DNA from: an uncultured Thermomicrobiales bacterium
GTDB lineage: Bacteria; Chloroflexota; Chloroflexia; Thermomicrobiales; Thermomicrobiaceae
Assembly (NCBI GenBank): GCA_937891245.1
Contig: CALAGB010000165.1
Location: forward strand, 1-9,709
Reading direction: 5' to 3'
DNA: 9,709 nucleotides
The translations under genes and the position numbers were made by a program. The first letter of the stretch is position 1. Each line of letters begins with the position of its first letter. This document shows, piece after piece, positions 1 to 6,271 of the stretch. The notes beneath the pieces are model-generated. The model searched no databases, had not been told where the DNA came from, and worked only from the letters and a program-made list of their open reading frames with translations.

Positions 1-9
1 CGACCGACC

Positions 10-654
10 TTAGAGAAGCCCGGCTTCTCGCGCGCGGATGGCCGCCTGGGCGCGATCCGCCACTTGAAGCTTGCTGAAGATATTCGACACGTGGTTGCGC
101 ACGGTTTTCAAGCTGATGTACAGCTCGTTGGAAATCTCGAGATTGCTGCGCCCTTGCGCGATCATGGTCAGCACCTCGCGCTCGCGGTCGGTGAGTTCCG
201 GGAAAGGGGGAGCAACAGTGCCCATGGCGGTAAAGAAGCGCATCAAGCGCCGGGCGATGGCCGGGCTGAAGATCGCCTCGCCGCTTGCCACGGCTCGGAT
301 CGCACGCAGCGTTTCCGCTTTGCGCGCGCCCTTCAGCAGATAGCCCCGTGCACCGGCTCGCATCGCCGCGAAGACCGATTCGTCATCCTCGAACATCGTG
401 ATCACCAGCACGCCGATATGCGGGCGTGCCGCTACGAGCTGGCGCGTCGCCTCAATGCCGTTAAGATCGGGCATCTGCAGGTCCATCAGGACGACATCGG
501 GCATCAACCGTCCGGCGAGCTTCAGCGCCTCGCCGCCGGTCCCGGCCTGACCGATAACCGTGAGGTCCGGTTGTGCCTCCAACAGGCCGCACAGACCGTC
601 GCGAAACTCAAGGTGATCGTCAACGATGAGGATGCTGATCGGCTCATGCTCCAT
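10..654 (-). CDS. NarL/FixJ-family two-component response regulator (receiver + LuxR-type HTH)
   Basis: A 214-residue DNA-binding response regulator, expected to be phosphorylated by a sensor histidine kinase and then bind promoters. The receiver domain spans about residues 5-125: acidic pair D12-D13 in IVDDH, phosphoacceptor D58 in VLMDLQMPD, switch T86 and conserved K108 in YLLKG. The LuxR/GerE helix-turn-helix covers about residues 154-210 (LTDREREVL, then ISLKTVRNHVSNIFSKL). Length is typical of the NarL family. I chose ATG at 654 over an upstream in-frame TTG at 714, because GGGGAG lies six bases before this ATG and the extra 20 residues do not belong to the receiver fold. No cognate kinase is in the window; it may lie off the left edge, just downstream of this gene. 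A TAGAAT hexamer at 758-763 (minus) is a possible -10, with no convincing -35. Target genes cannot be told from sequence. Confidence 0.93.
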   Translation of the reverse strand: MEHEPISILIVDDHLEFRDGLCGLLEAQPDLTVIGQAGTGGEALKLAGRLMPDVVLMDLQMPDLNGIEATRQLVAARPHIGVLVITMFEDDESVFAAMRAGARGYLLKGARKAETLRAIRAVASGEAIFSPAIARRLMRFFTAMGTVAPPFPELTDREREVLTMIAQGRSNLEISNELYISLKTVRNHVSNIFSKLQVADRAQAAIRAREAGLL

Positions 655-781
655 GAAAGTCTCCCCGGTGGCCGAGTTGAGTCGCCGTGAAGTGATTCGG
701 GTTGGCTCGGTCAAGTGAAAAACTCGCGGCCAGATTGCTCATCGCGCGTAAGCCGCAATTCTAGCTGAATCGGCAGGTCAC

Positions 782-810
782 CACACGCCGGCTTGCCGAG
801 CCGGCGTGTG
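782..810 (-). terminator. Perfect 12-bp GC-rich hairpin after the membrane-protein gene
   Basis: Bases 782-793 (CACACGCCGGCT) are exactly complementary to 799-810, with a 5-base loop. The hairpin lies 20 bases past the stop codon of the small membrane-protein gene, where a transcription terminator is expected. No run of U follows on the minus strand, so it may stop polymerase weakly, act with Rho, or protect the 3' end of the mRNA. It separates this gene from the response regulator gene downstream. Confidence 0.6.
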
Positions 811-829
811 ATGATCGAGCGACCGGTGG

Positions 830-1216
830 CTAGACGTAGCTTTCCCGTGCATCGTGCGTCAGGACAAGAACGATCGTCACCGCGCTCACAATCGCGCTGG
901 CTGTGGCCGCCACAACGACGAGGGTTGATGGCCCGTCGATGATTCCCCCCGCGGACGACAGGACGTTGATAACCGAAATCACGACGGTGGCGATCATCGC
1001 CCAGCGATGGCAACGCCAGAGCCCGAAGGTGACCGGTAGACCGGCCAGACCGAGGATGAACCCAAAGACGACGGCGGTGGTTGGGACGTCGTTGGATGAA
1101 TTCGGGAACAGAATAAACGCGATGTTCGAGACCGCAACGACGAGCATCAGGATGCTCGCGATCGTGACGGCGGCCGGCCGGGCGGCGGTCGCCGGTGTGG
1201 AGAAGGTCCGTGACAT
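830..1216 (-). CDS. Small four-helix integral membrane protein, function unknown
   Basis: A 128-residue hydrophobic protein that I do not recognise as a named family. It shows four probable transmembrane segments, at about residues 17-37, 46-67, 72-93 and 97-118. The N-terminus is short and polar and the C-terminus is short and charged (THDARESYV). A basic/aromatic turn (WRCHRWA, about residues 67-73) joins helices 2 and 3. No catalytic or metal-binding motif is visible. I placed the start at ATG 1216, not at further-upstream frames, because AGGGAG sits seven bases before it and the upstream extension is polar and low-complexity. The gene has its own hairpin at the 3' end and a strong hairpin upstream, so it is probably monocistronic. 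It could be a stress- or envelope-related small membrane protein, but nothing in the sequence fixes this. Confidence 0.8.
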   Translation of the reverse strand: MSRTFSTPATAARPAAVTIASILMLVVAVSNIAFILFPNSSNDVPTTAVVFGFILGLAGLPVTFGLWRCHRWAMIATVVISVINVLSSAGGIIDGPSTLVVVAATASAIVSAVTIVLVLTHDARESYV

Positions 1217-1327
1217 CTGCGTACTCCCTTCACTGCGCTTCGAATCATTGCGGCAGCACTCCTGTCGCCTGGATCCAGCATAGGAAGGCGCTGTCCCGCC
1301 GTCCTGAGCCTGACGCCCCAATCATGA

Positions 1328-1372
1328 GGGAAGAATTCCCGATTCTCGTGGGATGAACGGGTGGCACGCCAC
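1328..1372. promoter_or_regulatory. Two short perfect dyads upstream of the membrane-protein gene
   Basis: GGGAA-GAA-TTCCC lies at 1328-1340 and GTGGC-AC-GCCAC at 1361-1372, about 110 to 155 bases before the membrane-protein start at 1216. Both are perfect inverted repeats of a size that dimeric regulators bind. The rest of 1217-1394 shows no gene and no clear -35/-10 pair (TATGCT on the minus strand lacks a good -35). Operator function is inference. Confidence 0.25.
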
Positions 1373-1394
1373 GCAAATGGCAACAGTGAAATGA

Positions 1395-1427
1395 CGATCC
1401 CCTCTCCACCGGTTGGAGAGGGGATCG
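1395..1427 (-). terminator. Perfect 14-bp hairpin, likely terminator of the secreted propeller gene
   Basis: Bases 1395-1408 (CGATCCCCTCTCCA) pair perfectly with 1414-1427 around a CCGGT loop. The hairpin lies 38 bases beyond the stop of the propeller gene in the direction of transcription. It is followed on the minus strand by TCATTTC rather than a clean U-run, so it resembles a strong intrinsic terminator with a degenerate tail. It should insulate the membrane-protein gene from upstream transcription. Confidence 0.7.
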
Positions 1428-1464
1428 CACGGAGCGAGAAGGAGGAACACGTTCCCCCCGGCGG

Positions 1465-3177
1465 CTACGGGTTGAGCTTGATGATCTGAGCCTGGTTTGG
1501 AATCAGACTCATATTGGTGATATAGATGTCGCCTTCGGCGGACACCGTCACCGCGTTCGGCATGATCAACCCGTCGCTGGTGACGAGGGTGCGGGTTCCA
1601 TCCGGAGCGATCCGGTAGAGCGCGCCACCAGCATCAAAGTTCAGGAACCCATCCTTGGCCATCTCCAGCACGTAGAGCGAGCCGTCGGGACCGAACGCCA
1701 CCGAGATGATGTTGCTGAAGCCGTCGGCGAAGACGCTCTTCTCACCGGTGGTTGGGTCGATTTTCCAGACACGTGCCGTGCCAGGAATGAAAGGCCCGCC
1801 AGTGAGTTCGCCGACGTAGTAGAAGCCGTCAGGTCCGAGCGCGATCGAGTTCGGAACCGGTTCCTGCTCAACGCTCGTGGCTCCGCCCAGCATCTCCTTA
1901 AAGTCCGGCGGGAGATTGTCCGGAACATCAACGGTGCGGTTCGGGAACGTCGTCACGACGCTGACATTGCCTTCAGCGTCGACTTCGAGCAAGTCATTCC
2001 CGCCGGCATCGACGACCAGTTGCTTATCGCCGAGGTCGAGAACCGCGTAGGGATTCGAGTCGAGCGGCCCACCGGCCGGATTTTGCTCGGTCTCGATGGC
2101 GGAAATGTCTGCGACGTCATGGATGGAGCCATCCGGATCGACCCGGAAAAGATGCCCGGCCTTGTCACCGAAGCCGGCCGGGAGTTGATCGCGATCAGCC
2201 GGATCGCCACCATAACCCACGACGAAGTAGATCGTCTTGCCATCCTTAGAGGAGACGCCGGACGGTCCGGACGCGCCCTCGTCGCCCGCGGTTGACGGTA
2301 GCCCGGTCGCCGCCTGCGTGACAGTGCCATCAGGCATGATCCGCAGGATCGATGCGGTATCGCCGAAGCAGGTCTGAGACGTCCCGCCTTCCGGACTCGG
2401 CACTTCGGCACAGACGTCGCCGCCCGTTCCAGCGTCCGCCACCAGGAGAGATCCATCGCCTGCCGTCGTCAGGCCGAACGGCCCGTTGAGGTCACTCGCG
2501 ATGACGGTGAAGGGCTCGACTGGTTGCTCACCGCCCTGGAGGAGCGCGTTGCCGAGGAGACCAAGCTGGACATCGAAGCGTTCCGGCCAGGAACCGGCCC
2601 ACCACTCAAAGCGAGCGCGCTCGAAGTACTGGACGGTCGCGCCGTCTTCTACGAACTCCTGACTGATCGGGTAGCCGAAAACGGCGAGGCCGCCGTACAT
2701 TTCCCAGTAGGCTTTAAAACCGTTCGAAAGTGAGTGCCCGGTGGCCTGGAACAACGTGCAATTCTCGCTGGTGGTTCCGGCCGGACACGCGTTGACGGGC
2801 GCGAAGGCTGGACCGCCGCCCAAATTGTTCATGGCAACGTATTCGTTGCCGACCAGACCAAGTTGGACGTCGAAGCGCTCGGGCCAGGAACCCTGTCGCC
2901 ACTCGAAGCGAGCGCGCTCAAAGTACTGGACCGTCACCCCGTCTACGACAAATTCTTCGGTGATCGGCATCCCGTAGATTGCCAGACCTCCGAATGTCAT
3001 CCAGTAATCTTTAAATCCAGCGCAGAGGTTGTGCTGTGTTTCGTTGAAGTACCAACACCCAGGTTTCGCGGAGGCTGCTTGTTGTTCCGTGCTGGTTGAT
3101 TCAGCGCCAACGCTTGCGACGGTCGTGCTCAAGAGAGCTGCAACTACGAGGATCGTCGTAAGTAGCCGCCTGAACAT
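1465..3177 (-). CDS. Secreted ScyD/ScyE-family beta-propeller protein with two N-terminal GGL/FG-type modules
   Basis: A 570-residue exported protein. Residues 1-25 form a signal peptide: FRRLL, a hydrophobic core, then a VGA cleavage site. Two homologous modules of about 73 residues follow (about 41-113 and 140-212), each with a TxH...F..YW...GGLA.(F/Y)G.P...F core, then VQYFERARFEW and a V-LGL-GN end. From about 222 to the C-terminus runs an NHL/SMP-30-like propeller with repeated 'xxPDGxxYV...GxLYRIxPDG' blades, matching the ScyD/ScyE type (PFGLTTAGDGSLLVADAG, PNSIALGPDGFYYVGE, SVAFGPDGSLYVLEMA). A Cys pair in the first blade insert may form a disulfide. The start is ATG 3177, because AAGGAG is five bases upstream; the in-frame GTG at 3183 would abut the same site. 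ScyD/ScyE proteins were named from cyanobacterial scytonemin clusters, but no other such gene is here, so only the fold should be transferred. The ligand or activity is unknown; the modules may anchor it to the envelope. Confidence 0.85.
   Translation of the reverse strand: MFRRLLTTILVVAALLSTTVASVGAESTSTEQQAASAKPGCWYFNETQHNLCAGFKDYWMTFGGLAIYGMPITEEFVVDGVTVQYFERARFEWRQGSWPERFDVQLGLVGNEYVAMNNLGGGPAFAPVNACPAGTTSENCTLFQATGHSLSNGFKAYWEMYGGLAVFGYPISQEFVEDGATVQYFERARFEWWAGSWPERFDVQLGLLGNALLQGGEQPVEPFTVIASDLNGPFGLTTAGDGSLLVADAGTGGDVCAEVPSPEGGTSQTCFGDTASILRIMPDGTVTQAATGLPSTAGDEGASGPSGVSSKDGKTIYFVVGYGGDPADRDQLPAGFGDKAGHLFRVDPDGSIHDVADISAIETEQNPAGGPLDSNPYAVLDLGDKQLVVDAGGNDLLEVDAEGNVSVVTTFPNRTVDVPDNLPPDFKEMLGGATSVEQEPVPNSIALGPDGFYYVGELTGGPFIPGTARVWKIDPTTGEKSVFADGFSNIISVAFGPDGSLYVLEMAKDGFLNFDAGGALYRIAPDGTRTLVTSDGLIMPNAVTVSAEGDIYITNMSLIPNQAQIIKLNP
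2542..2760 (-). repeat. Second copy of intragenic module (residues ~140-212)
   Basis: This encodes CTLFQATGHSL through LGLLGN. It is clearly similar to the other copy at both protein and DNA level; for example GGCCAGGAACC and AAGCGAGCGCGCTC occur in both at matching places. The VQYFERARFEW and GSWPERFDVQLGL blocks are identical between copies, which indicates an internal duplication within the gene. Confidence 0.85.
2839..3057 (-). repeat. First copy of intragenic module (residues ~41-113)
   Basis: This encodes CWYFNETQHNL through LGLVGN. It is paralogous to the copy at 2542-2760 and lies about 80 bases from it, joined by a Gly/Ala/Pro-rich linker. The copy carries an extra Cys (C52) that its partner lacks. 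Confidence 0.85.
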
Positions 3178-3351
3178 CTTCACTCCTTATCAACAGGCGA
3201 TCGGTCTGCAGACGAGAGAGAGCGAAGGTCATCTCATCTCGATCGTTTCCCTCCATTCACTCAATCGCGGATGCTGCTGCCGGCCGGCGCGTATACGAAC
3301 GGTCATCGATGCTCACTGCGCTTGCGTCTCGATGTTGAGCGGCGGGTTAAC

Positions 3352-3378
3352 TTGACAGGGCTGGCGGGAGTATATCTT
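3352..3378 (+). promoter_or_regulatory. Possible sigma-70-type promoter (TTGACA-N15-TATCTT)
   Basis: There is a perfect -35 hexamer TTGACA at 3352-3357, with TATCTT at 3373-3378. The spacer of 15 is shorter than ideal; the alternative TATATC at 3371 is nearer still. If used, it would start a leader of roughly 260 bases before the small frame at 3648 and about 365 bases before the IclR gene. Confidence 0.3.
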
Positions 3379-3473
3379 TGCTGCGATACGCGCGCACGGT
3401 TGCTGTCAATAGTCTCAGAATTGAGGCCGTCGCTCCTGTATTCTGAATTTGGACACACTTCTAGACCGACCTC

Positions 3474-3502
3474 CGACATGTCGAATCTCATGACTGGTCA
3501 TG
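3474..3502. promoter_or_regulatory. Two adjacent palindromes upstream of the IclR unit
   Basis: CGACATGTCG at 3474-3483 is a perfect 10-base palindrome. Five bases later, CATGAC-TG-GTCATG at 3489-3502 is a perfect 14-base dyad. They lie downstream of the TTGACA candidate and about 150 bases before the small frame. They could be operators for the IclR protein or another dimeric regulator; this is inferred from symmetry and position only. Confidence 0.3.
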
Positions 3503-3647
3503 GACCACAACTGCCGGGGGCACATTCTCGCGTCGCGCTGGAGCGTCGGCGGTGGCCGGCAGTCGATAGGATACACTACGAATACGGTCGGAGCGAGTTC
3601 GTGAGCATGGACACGTGAACGGCCGGAACAGACAATGAGGAGCTGGA

Positions 3648-3755
3648 GTGGAGAGACCGTTCGAGAAGCAGGTTCCGGCTGTGTCGGTCGCCGGGCGCGG
3701 ACGGGTGGTGTTGGCCGCGTGGATTGAGTTGATGCCGCGGAGCGTCCACCGGTGA
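3648..3755 (+). CDS. Possible 35-residue leader ORF coupled to the IclR gene
   Basis: A GTG start at 3648 has AGGAG five bases upstream, the best ribosome site in this region. The frame runs 35 codons (begins MERPFEKQVPAV, ends MPRSVHR) to TGA at 3753-3755. That stop overlaps the regulator's GTG start as GTGA, an arrangement typical of translational coupling. The peptide is basic with a short hydrophobic stretch (VVLAAWIEL) and matches nothing I recognise. It could be a regulatory leader peptide, a chance frame, or a remnant of a longer N-terminus. A competing 30-codon ATG frame at 3635 has a weaker ribosome site. Confidence 0.4.
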   Translation: MERPFEKQVPAVSVAGRGRVVLAAWIELMPRSVHR

Positions 3756-4513
3756 CGCAGGTGCAGGTGCTTGACCGCACGTTCGATATTCTGGAGCGAT
3801 TGGCCGCTGCCGGTCGCGATCTCGGTGTTTCGGAACTGCACGCCGAGCTTGGCTTGCCACTCGGGACGATCCACCGTCTACTGGAAAACCTGGTGCGGCG
3901 CGGCTATGCCGCGCAAGATGCGACGACGCGGCGCTATGGACCGGGGCCGAAGCTGCTGGAGATCGGCGCCCTGGCGCTGGTGAGCGCGCGCTTCGATCTG
4001 CACCGCATCGCCCACCAGCAACTCGAAGCGCTCACCGCCGCCACCGGAGAGACGAGCAACCTGGTGGTACCGCAAGGTAATGACGGCGTCTACATCGATC
4101 AGGTCACCAGCCCGCACCTCGTCCGCATGTTCACCGAAATCGGGCGCCGGGCACCGCTCTATTGCACCGGCGCCGGGAAAGCGATCCTCTCCGGCCTCAG
4201 TCCAGCGTTCGTTGACGAGTACCTGGCGCGGGTGACCCTTGAACCATGGACACCCCAGACCCGTACGTCCGTCGACGCGTTGCGCGCCGACCTGGTGGCC
4301 GCTCGTGAACGGCGCTACGCGCTTGATAACGAGGAGCGTGAGCTCGGTGTGCGTTGTGTCGCCTCACCGATCTTCGACGTCACCGGTCGCTGCCTCGGTG
4401 CCATCAGCATCTCCGGCCCGACGACCCGTGTCACCACCGCCGCCATTGAGCGCATCGGACCCGAAGTCCGCCGCGCTGCCGAAGCGTGCAGCGCCCAGTT
4501 AGGACATCGGTAG
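3752..4513 (+). CDS. IclR-family transcriptional regulator
   Basis: A 253-residue regulator of normal IclR length. The N-terminal winged HTH covers about residues 5-62 (VLDRTFDILERLAA, then SELHAELGLPLGTIHRLLENL). The C-terminal effector-binding domain covers about 75-250, with the conserved APLYCTGAGKAIL block around residues 134-146 and CVASPIFDVTGRCLGAISISGP around 203-224. GTG 3752 is the first usable start, since an in-frame TGA lies at 3725-3727. GGAG sits nine bases upstream, and the start overlaps the stop of a small upstream frame. IclR proteins usually bind small organic acids and act as dimers or tetramers on 15-base palindromes. The gene converges on malate synthase with a 32-base gap, which makes glyoxylate metabolism a plausible target, by analogy with E. 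coli IclR and aceBAK. The effector cannot be deduced. Confidence 0.93.
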   Translation: MTQVQVLDRTFDILERLAAAGRDLGVSELHAELGLPLGTIHRLLENLVRRGYAAQDATTRRYGPGPKLLEIGALALVSARFDLHRIAHQQLEALTAATGETSNLVVPQGNDGVYIDQVTSPHLVRMFTEIGRRAPLYCTGAGKAILSGLSPAFVDEYLARVTLEPWTPQTRTSVDALRADLVAARERRYALDNEERELGVRCVASPIFDVTGRCLGAISISGPTTRVTTAAIERIGPEVRRAAEACSAQLGHR

Positions 4514-4545
4514 GCGGGGGTGAGTGCCATCCGCCCCTCCCCACG

Positions 4546-6123
4546 TTATTCCGCCTCAAGCACCGGGTACGCCAGCAAGGTCAGGAACTCGACGAACGTT
4601 TCGTTGAGGACGAGGGAGTCGAGGATATCCTCGGCTTCGCCGTAACGGGCGGTGTCGCGTCCGCCGAGCTTGGCGATCTCCTCGTCACGGATGCGGGCGT
4701 AAAGCTCGGGCGTGACCAACTCGCCGCTGTCGAGGCTTGCCTGGAGCTGGATCCATTGCCAGAGCTGGGCGCGCGAGATCTCGGCAGTGGCAGCGTCTTC
4801 CATCAGGTTGTAGATAGCGGCCGCACCGGTTCCTTTGAGCCAGGAGTTGATGTACTGCAGCGCGACGCTGATGTTGTTCCGGACGCCCGCTTCGGTGATC
4901 GCGCCGTCCGGTACCAGCGGATCGATCATCGCTCCAGCGAAGACGCTGACATCATCGCGCTGGCGCTCCTTCTGGTTCGGTCGATCGCCGAGCACCCGGT
5001 CAAACGCCTCTTTGGCAATCGGCACGAGGCCCGGATGAGCGACCCAGGTGCCGTCGAAGCCGTCGCTCGCCTCGCGCTCTTTGTCCTCCCGCACTTTGGT
5101 GAGCGCCAATTCATTCGCTTCCGGATCGCGCCGGGTCGGAATGAAGGCCGCCATGCCGCCCATGGCGTGCGCGCCGCGCGCGTGGCACGTCTTGACGAGC
5201 AGTTCGGTGTAGGCGCGCATGAACGGTACGGTCATCGAGACCTGGCCGCGGTCGGGGAGCGGTAGTTCGGCCTGATCGCGCAGCGTCTTGATGAAGCTGA
5301 AGATGTAGTCCCAGCGGCCGGCATTCAGCCCGGCGGCGTGCTCGCGCAGCTCGTAGAGGATCTCTTCCATCTCGAAGGCGGCCGGCAGCGTTTCGATGAG
5401 GACGGTGGCGCGGATCGTTCCGCGCGCGATGCCGAGCGCATCCTGCGCCGCGTTGAAGACGTCGTTCCAGAGTCGTGCTTCCAGATGACTCTGCATCTTG
5501 GGCAAGTAGAAATAGGGGCCGCTGCCACGGGAGATGAGTTCTTCGACGTTGTGGAAGAAGTAGAGCCCGAAGTCGAAGATCGCGCCGGAGACCGGTGCGC
5601 CGTCAATCGTCAGGTGGCGCTCCCAGAGGTGCCAGCCGCGCGGCCGGACGACGAGCGTGGCGATGTCGTCGTTCAGCTGGTACCGGCGGCCGTCCGGATT
5701 TTCGAAGCTGATGGTTCGCCGCACGGCATCGCGCAGATTGCGCTGGCCCTGCACCAGATTATCCCAGGTGGGCGAGAGGGCGTCTTCGAAGTCGGCCATA
5801 AAGACGTTGGCGCCGCAGTTCAGCGCATTGATGATCATCTTCCGCTCGGCTGGGCCGGTAATCTCGACGCGGCGGTTGTTGAGGTCGGCCGGAGCTGGTG
5901 CGACCTGCCAGTCCGCCTCGCGCACGTCCACGGTCGCATCGAGAAAGCCGAGCGTGGCCCCGGCGTTGATTTCCGCCTGCCGGGCGGCCCGCGCCTGGAG
6001 TAATGCCTGGCGCCGTGGTTCAAAGGCGTGATGGAGTTGCGCCACGAAGGCGAGCGCCTCCGGCGTCAAAATTTCGTCATACTCCGACGTCGCTGGACCG
6101 CTGATCTGTATTCCCGCTGTCAT
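4546..6123 (-). CDS. aceB: Malate synthase A
   Basis: A 525-residue enzyme that condenses glyoxylate with acetyl-CoA to malate and CoA, the second step of the glyoxylate shunt; cytosolic. The family signature EHAAGLNAGRWDYIF is present at about residues 261-275. Other landmarks are MADFEDALSPTW (109-120), VVRPRGWHL with R162 (equivalent to catalytic Arg166 of E. coli AceB), IETLPAAFEMEEI (243-255, with metal-ligand region E244 and D272), and LMEDAATAEISR with D443 (equivalent to catalytic base Asp447). Length matches the A form (about 530), not the G form (about 720). The start is ATG 6123, with AGGGAG five bases before it; the frame continues 40 codons further upstream, but those are not malate-synthase-like and include the promoter. 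No isocitrate lyase or isocitrate dehydrogenase kinase gene is adjacent. The convergent IclR gene may control it. Confidence 0.97.
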   Translation of the reverse strand: MTAGIQISGPATSEYDEILTPEALAFVAQLHHAFEPRRQALLQARAARQAEINAGATLGFLDATVDVREADWQVAPAPADLNNRRVEITGPAERKMIINALNCGANVFMADFEDALSPTWDNLVQGQRNLRDAVRRTISFENPDGRRYQLNDDIATLVVRPRGWHLWERHLTIDGAPVSGAIFDFGLYFFHNVEELISRGSGPYFYLPKMQSHLEARLWNDVFNAAQDALGIARGTIRATVLIETLPAAFEMEEILYELREHAAGLNAGRWDYIFSFIKTLRDQAELPLPDRGQVSMTVPFMRAYTELLVKTCHARGAHAMGGMAAFIPTRRDPEANELALTKVREDKEREASDGFDGTWVAHPGLVPIAKEAFDRVLGDRPNQKERQRDDVSVFAGAMIDPLVPDGAITEAGVRNNISVALQYINSWLKGTGAAAIYNLMEDAATAEISRAQLWQWIQLQASLDSGELVTPELYARIRDEEIAKLGGRDTARYGEAEDILDSLVLNETFVEFLTLLAYPVLEAE

Positions 6124-6137
6124 CCCCGCTCCCTTCA

Positions 6138-6152
6138 TTTCGCTGGCCGAAA
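6138..6152. promoter_or_regulatory. Dyad TTTCG-N5-CGAAA just before the aceB ribosome site
   Basis: A perfect 5+5 inverted repeat with a 5-base spacer, in the aceB leader and ending three bases before the ribosome-binding sequence (6129-6135). The 15-base size fits IclR-type operators. It could also form a small RNA hairpin close to the ribosome site. Function is inferred. Confidence 0.3.
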
Positions 6153-6183
6153 CGCATGTCGCATGCTCTGGCTGGCGAGTTGT

Positions 6184-6207
6184 TGATTTCCATATTACAG
6201 AAAATAT
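6184..6207. promoter_or_regulatory. AT-rich dyad region downstream of the aceB -10
   Basis: The segment holds overlapping inverted repeats, TTTC-N9-GAAA (6187-6203) and ATATT-N6-AATAT (6192-6196 with 6203-6207). It also holds ATTTCCA (6186-6192), which matches one half of the E. coli IclR box as I recall it (TGGAAAT-N-ATTTCCA). It lies about +11 to +34 from the predicted start of transcription, a usual place for a repressor. AT-rich sequence is otherwise scarce here. The second half-site is not conserved, so this is tentative. Confidence 0.3.
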
Positions 6208-6224
6208 CGCCACAACATGGTAAG

Positions 6225-6253
6225 AATGTAGAGCCTGAGGCAATACATGTCAA
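6225..6253 (-). promoter_or_regulatory. aceB promoter, TTGACA-N17-TACATT
   Basis: On the minus strand there is a perfect -35 (plus-strand TGTCAA at 6248-6253), an ideal 17-base spacer and TACATT (plus-strand AATGTA at 6225-6230), which matches 4 of 6 bases of the -10 consensus. The predicted transcription start near 6218 gives a leader of about 95 bases. It is the best-formed promoter in the window and lies in the 148-base gap between aceB and the next gene upstream. Confidence 0.65.
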
Positions 6254-6271
6254 GCGCGGCAGCGGTGACTC

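Larger units (their letters stand above)
3178..3647. other. 470-base stretch without a recognised gene between divergent units
   Basis: No frame here has convincing coding character with a ribosome site. It must hold the promoter of the propeller gene (minus), though I find no strong -35/-10 for it: TATACG near 3290-3295 on the minus strand lacks a good -35. It probably also holds the promoter of the IclR unit (plus). It contains a TTGACA-based promoter candidate and two adjacent palindromes, listed separately. Confidence 0.6.

Noticed and set aside
1465..3177. Reading the propeller protein as evidence of scytonemin biosynthesis
   Set aside because: Only the propeller resembles ScyD/ScyE. 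No ScyA, ScyB or ScyC-like gene or aromatic amino-acid gene is nearby, and the protein carries unrelated N-terminal modules.
3635..3727. A 30-codon ATG frame upstream of IclR
   Set aside because: It has no good ribosome site and a low-complexity Gly/Arg product. The overlapping GTG frame at 3648 has a better signal.
4513..4545. GGCGG...CCGCC in the 32-base gap between IclR and aceB as a bidirectional terminator
   Set aside because: The stem is only 5 bp with a 13-base loop, starts within the stop codon, and has no T-run; too weak to annotate.
4486..5265. Plus-strand open frame of 259 codons opposite malate synthase
   Set aside because: It overlaps the IclR 3' end and runs antisense to the highly conserved malate synthase C-terminus, with no domain signal.
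5338..6003. Plus-strand open frame of 221 codons opposite malate synthase
   Set aside because: It is antisense to the catalytic core of aceB. Its composition follows from the codon use of the opposite strand.
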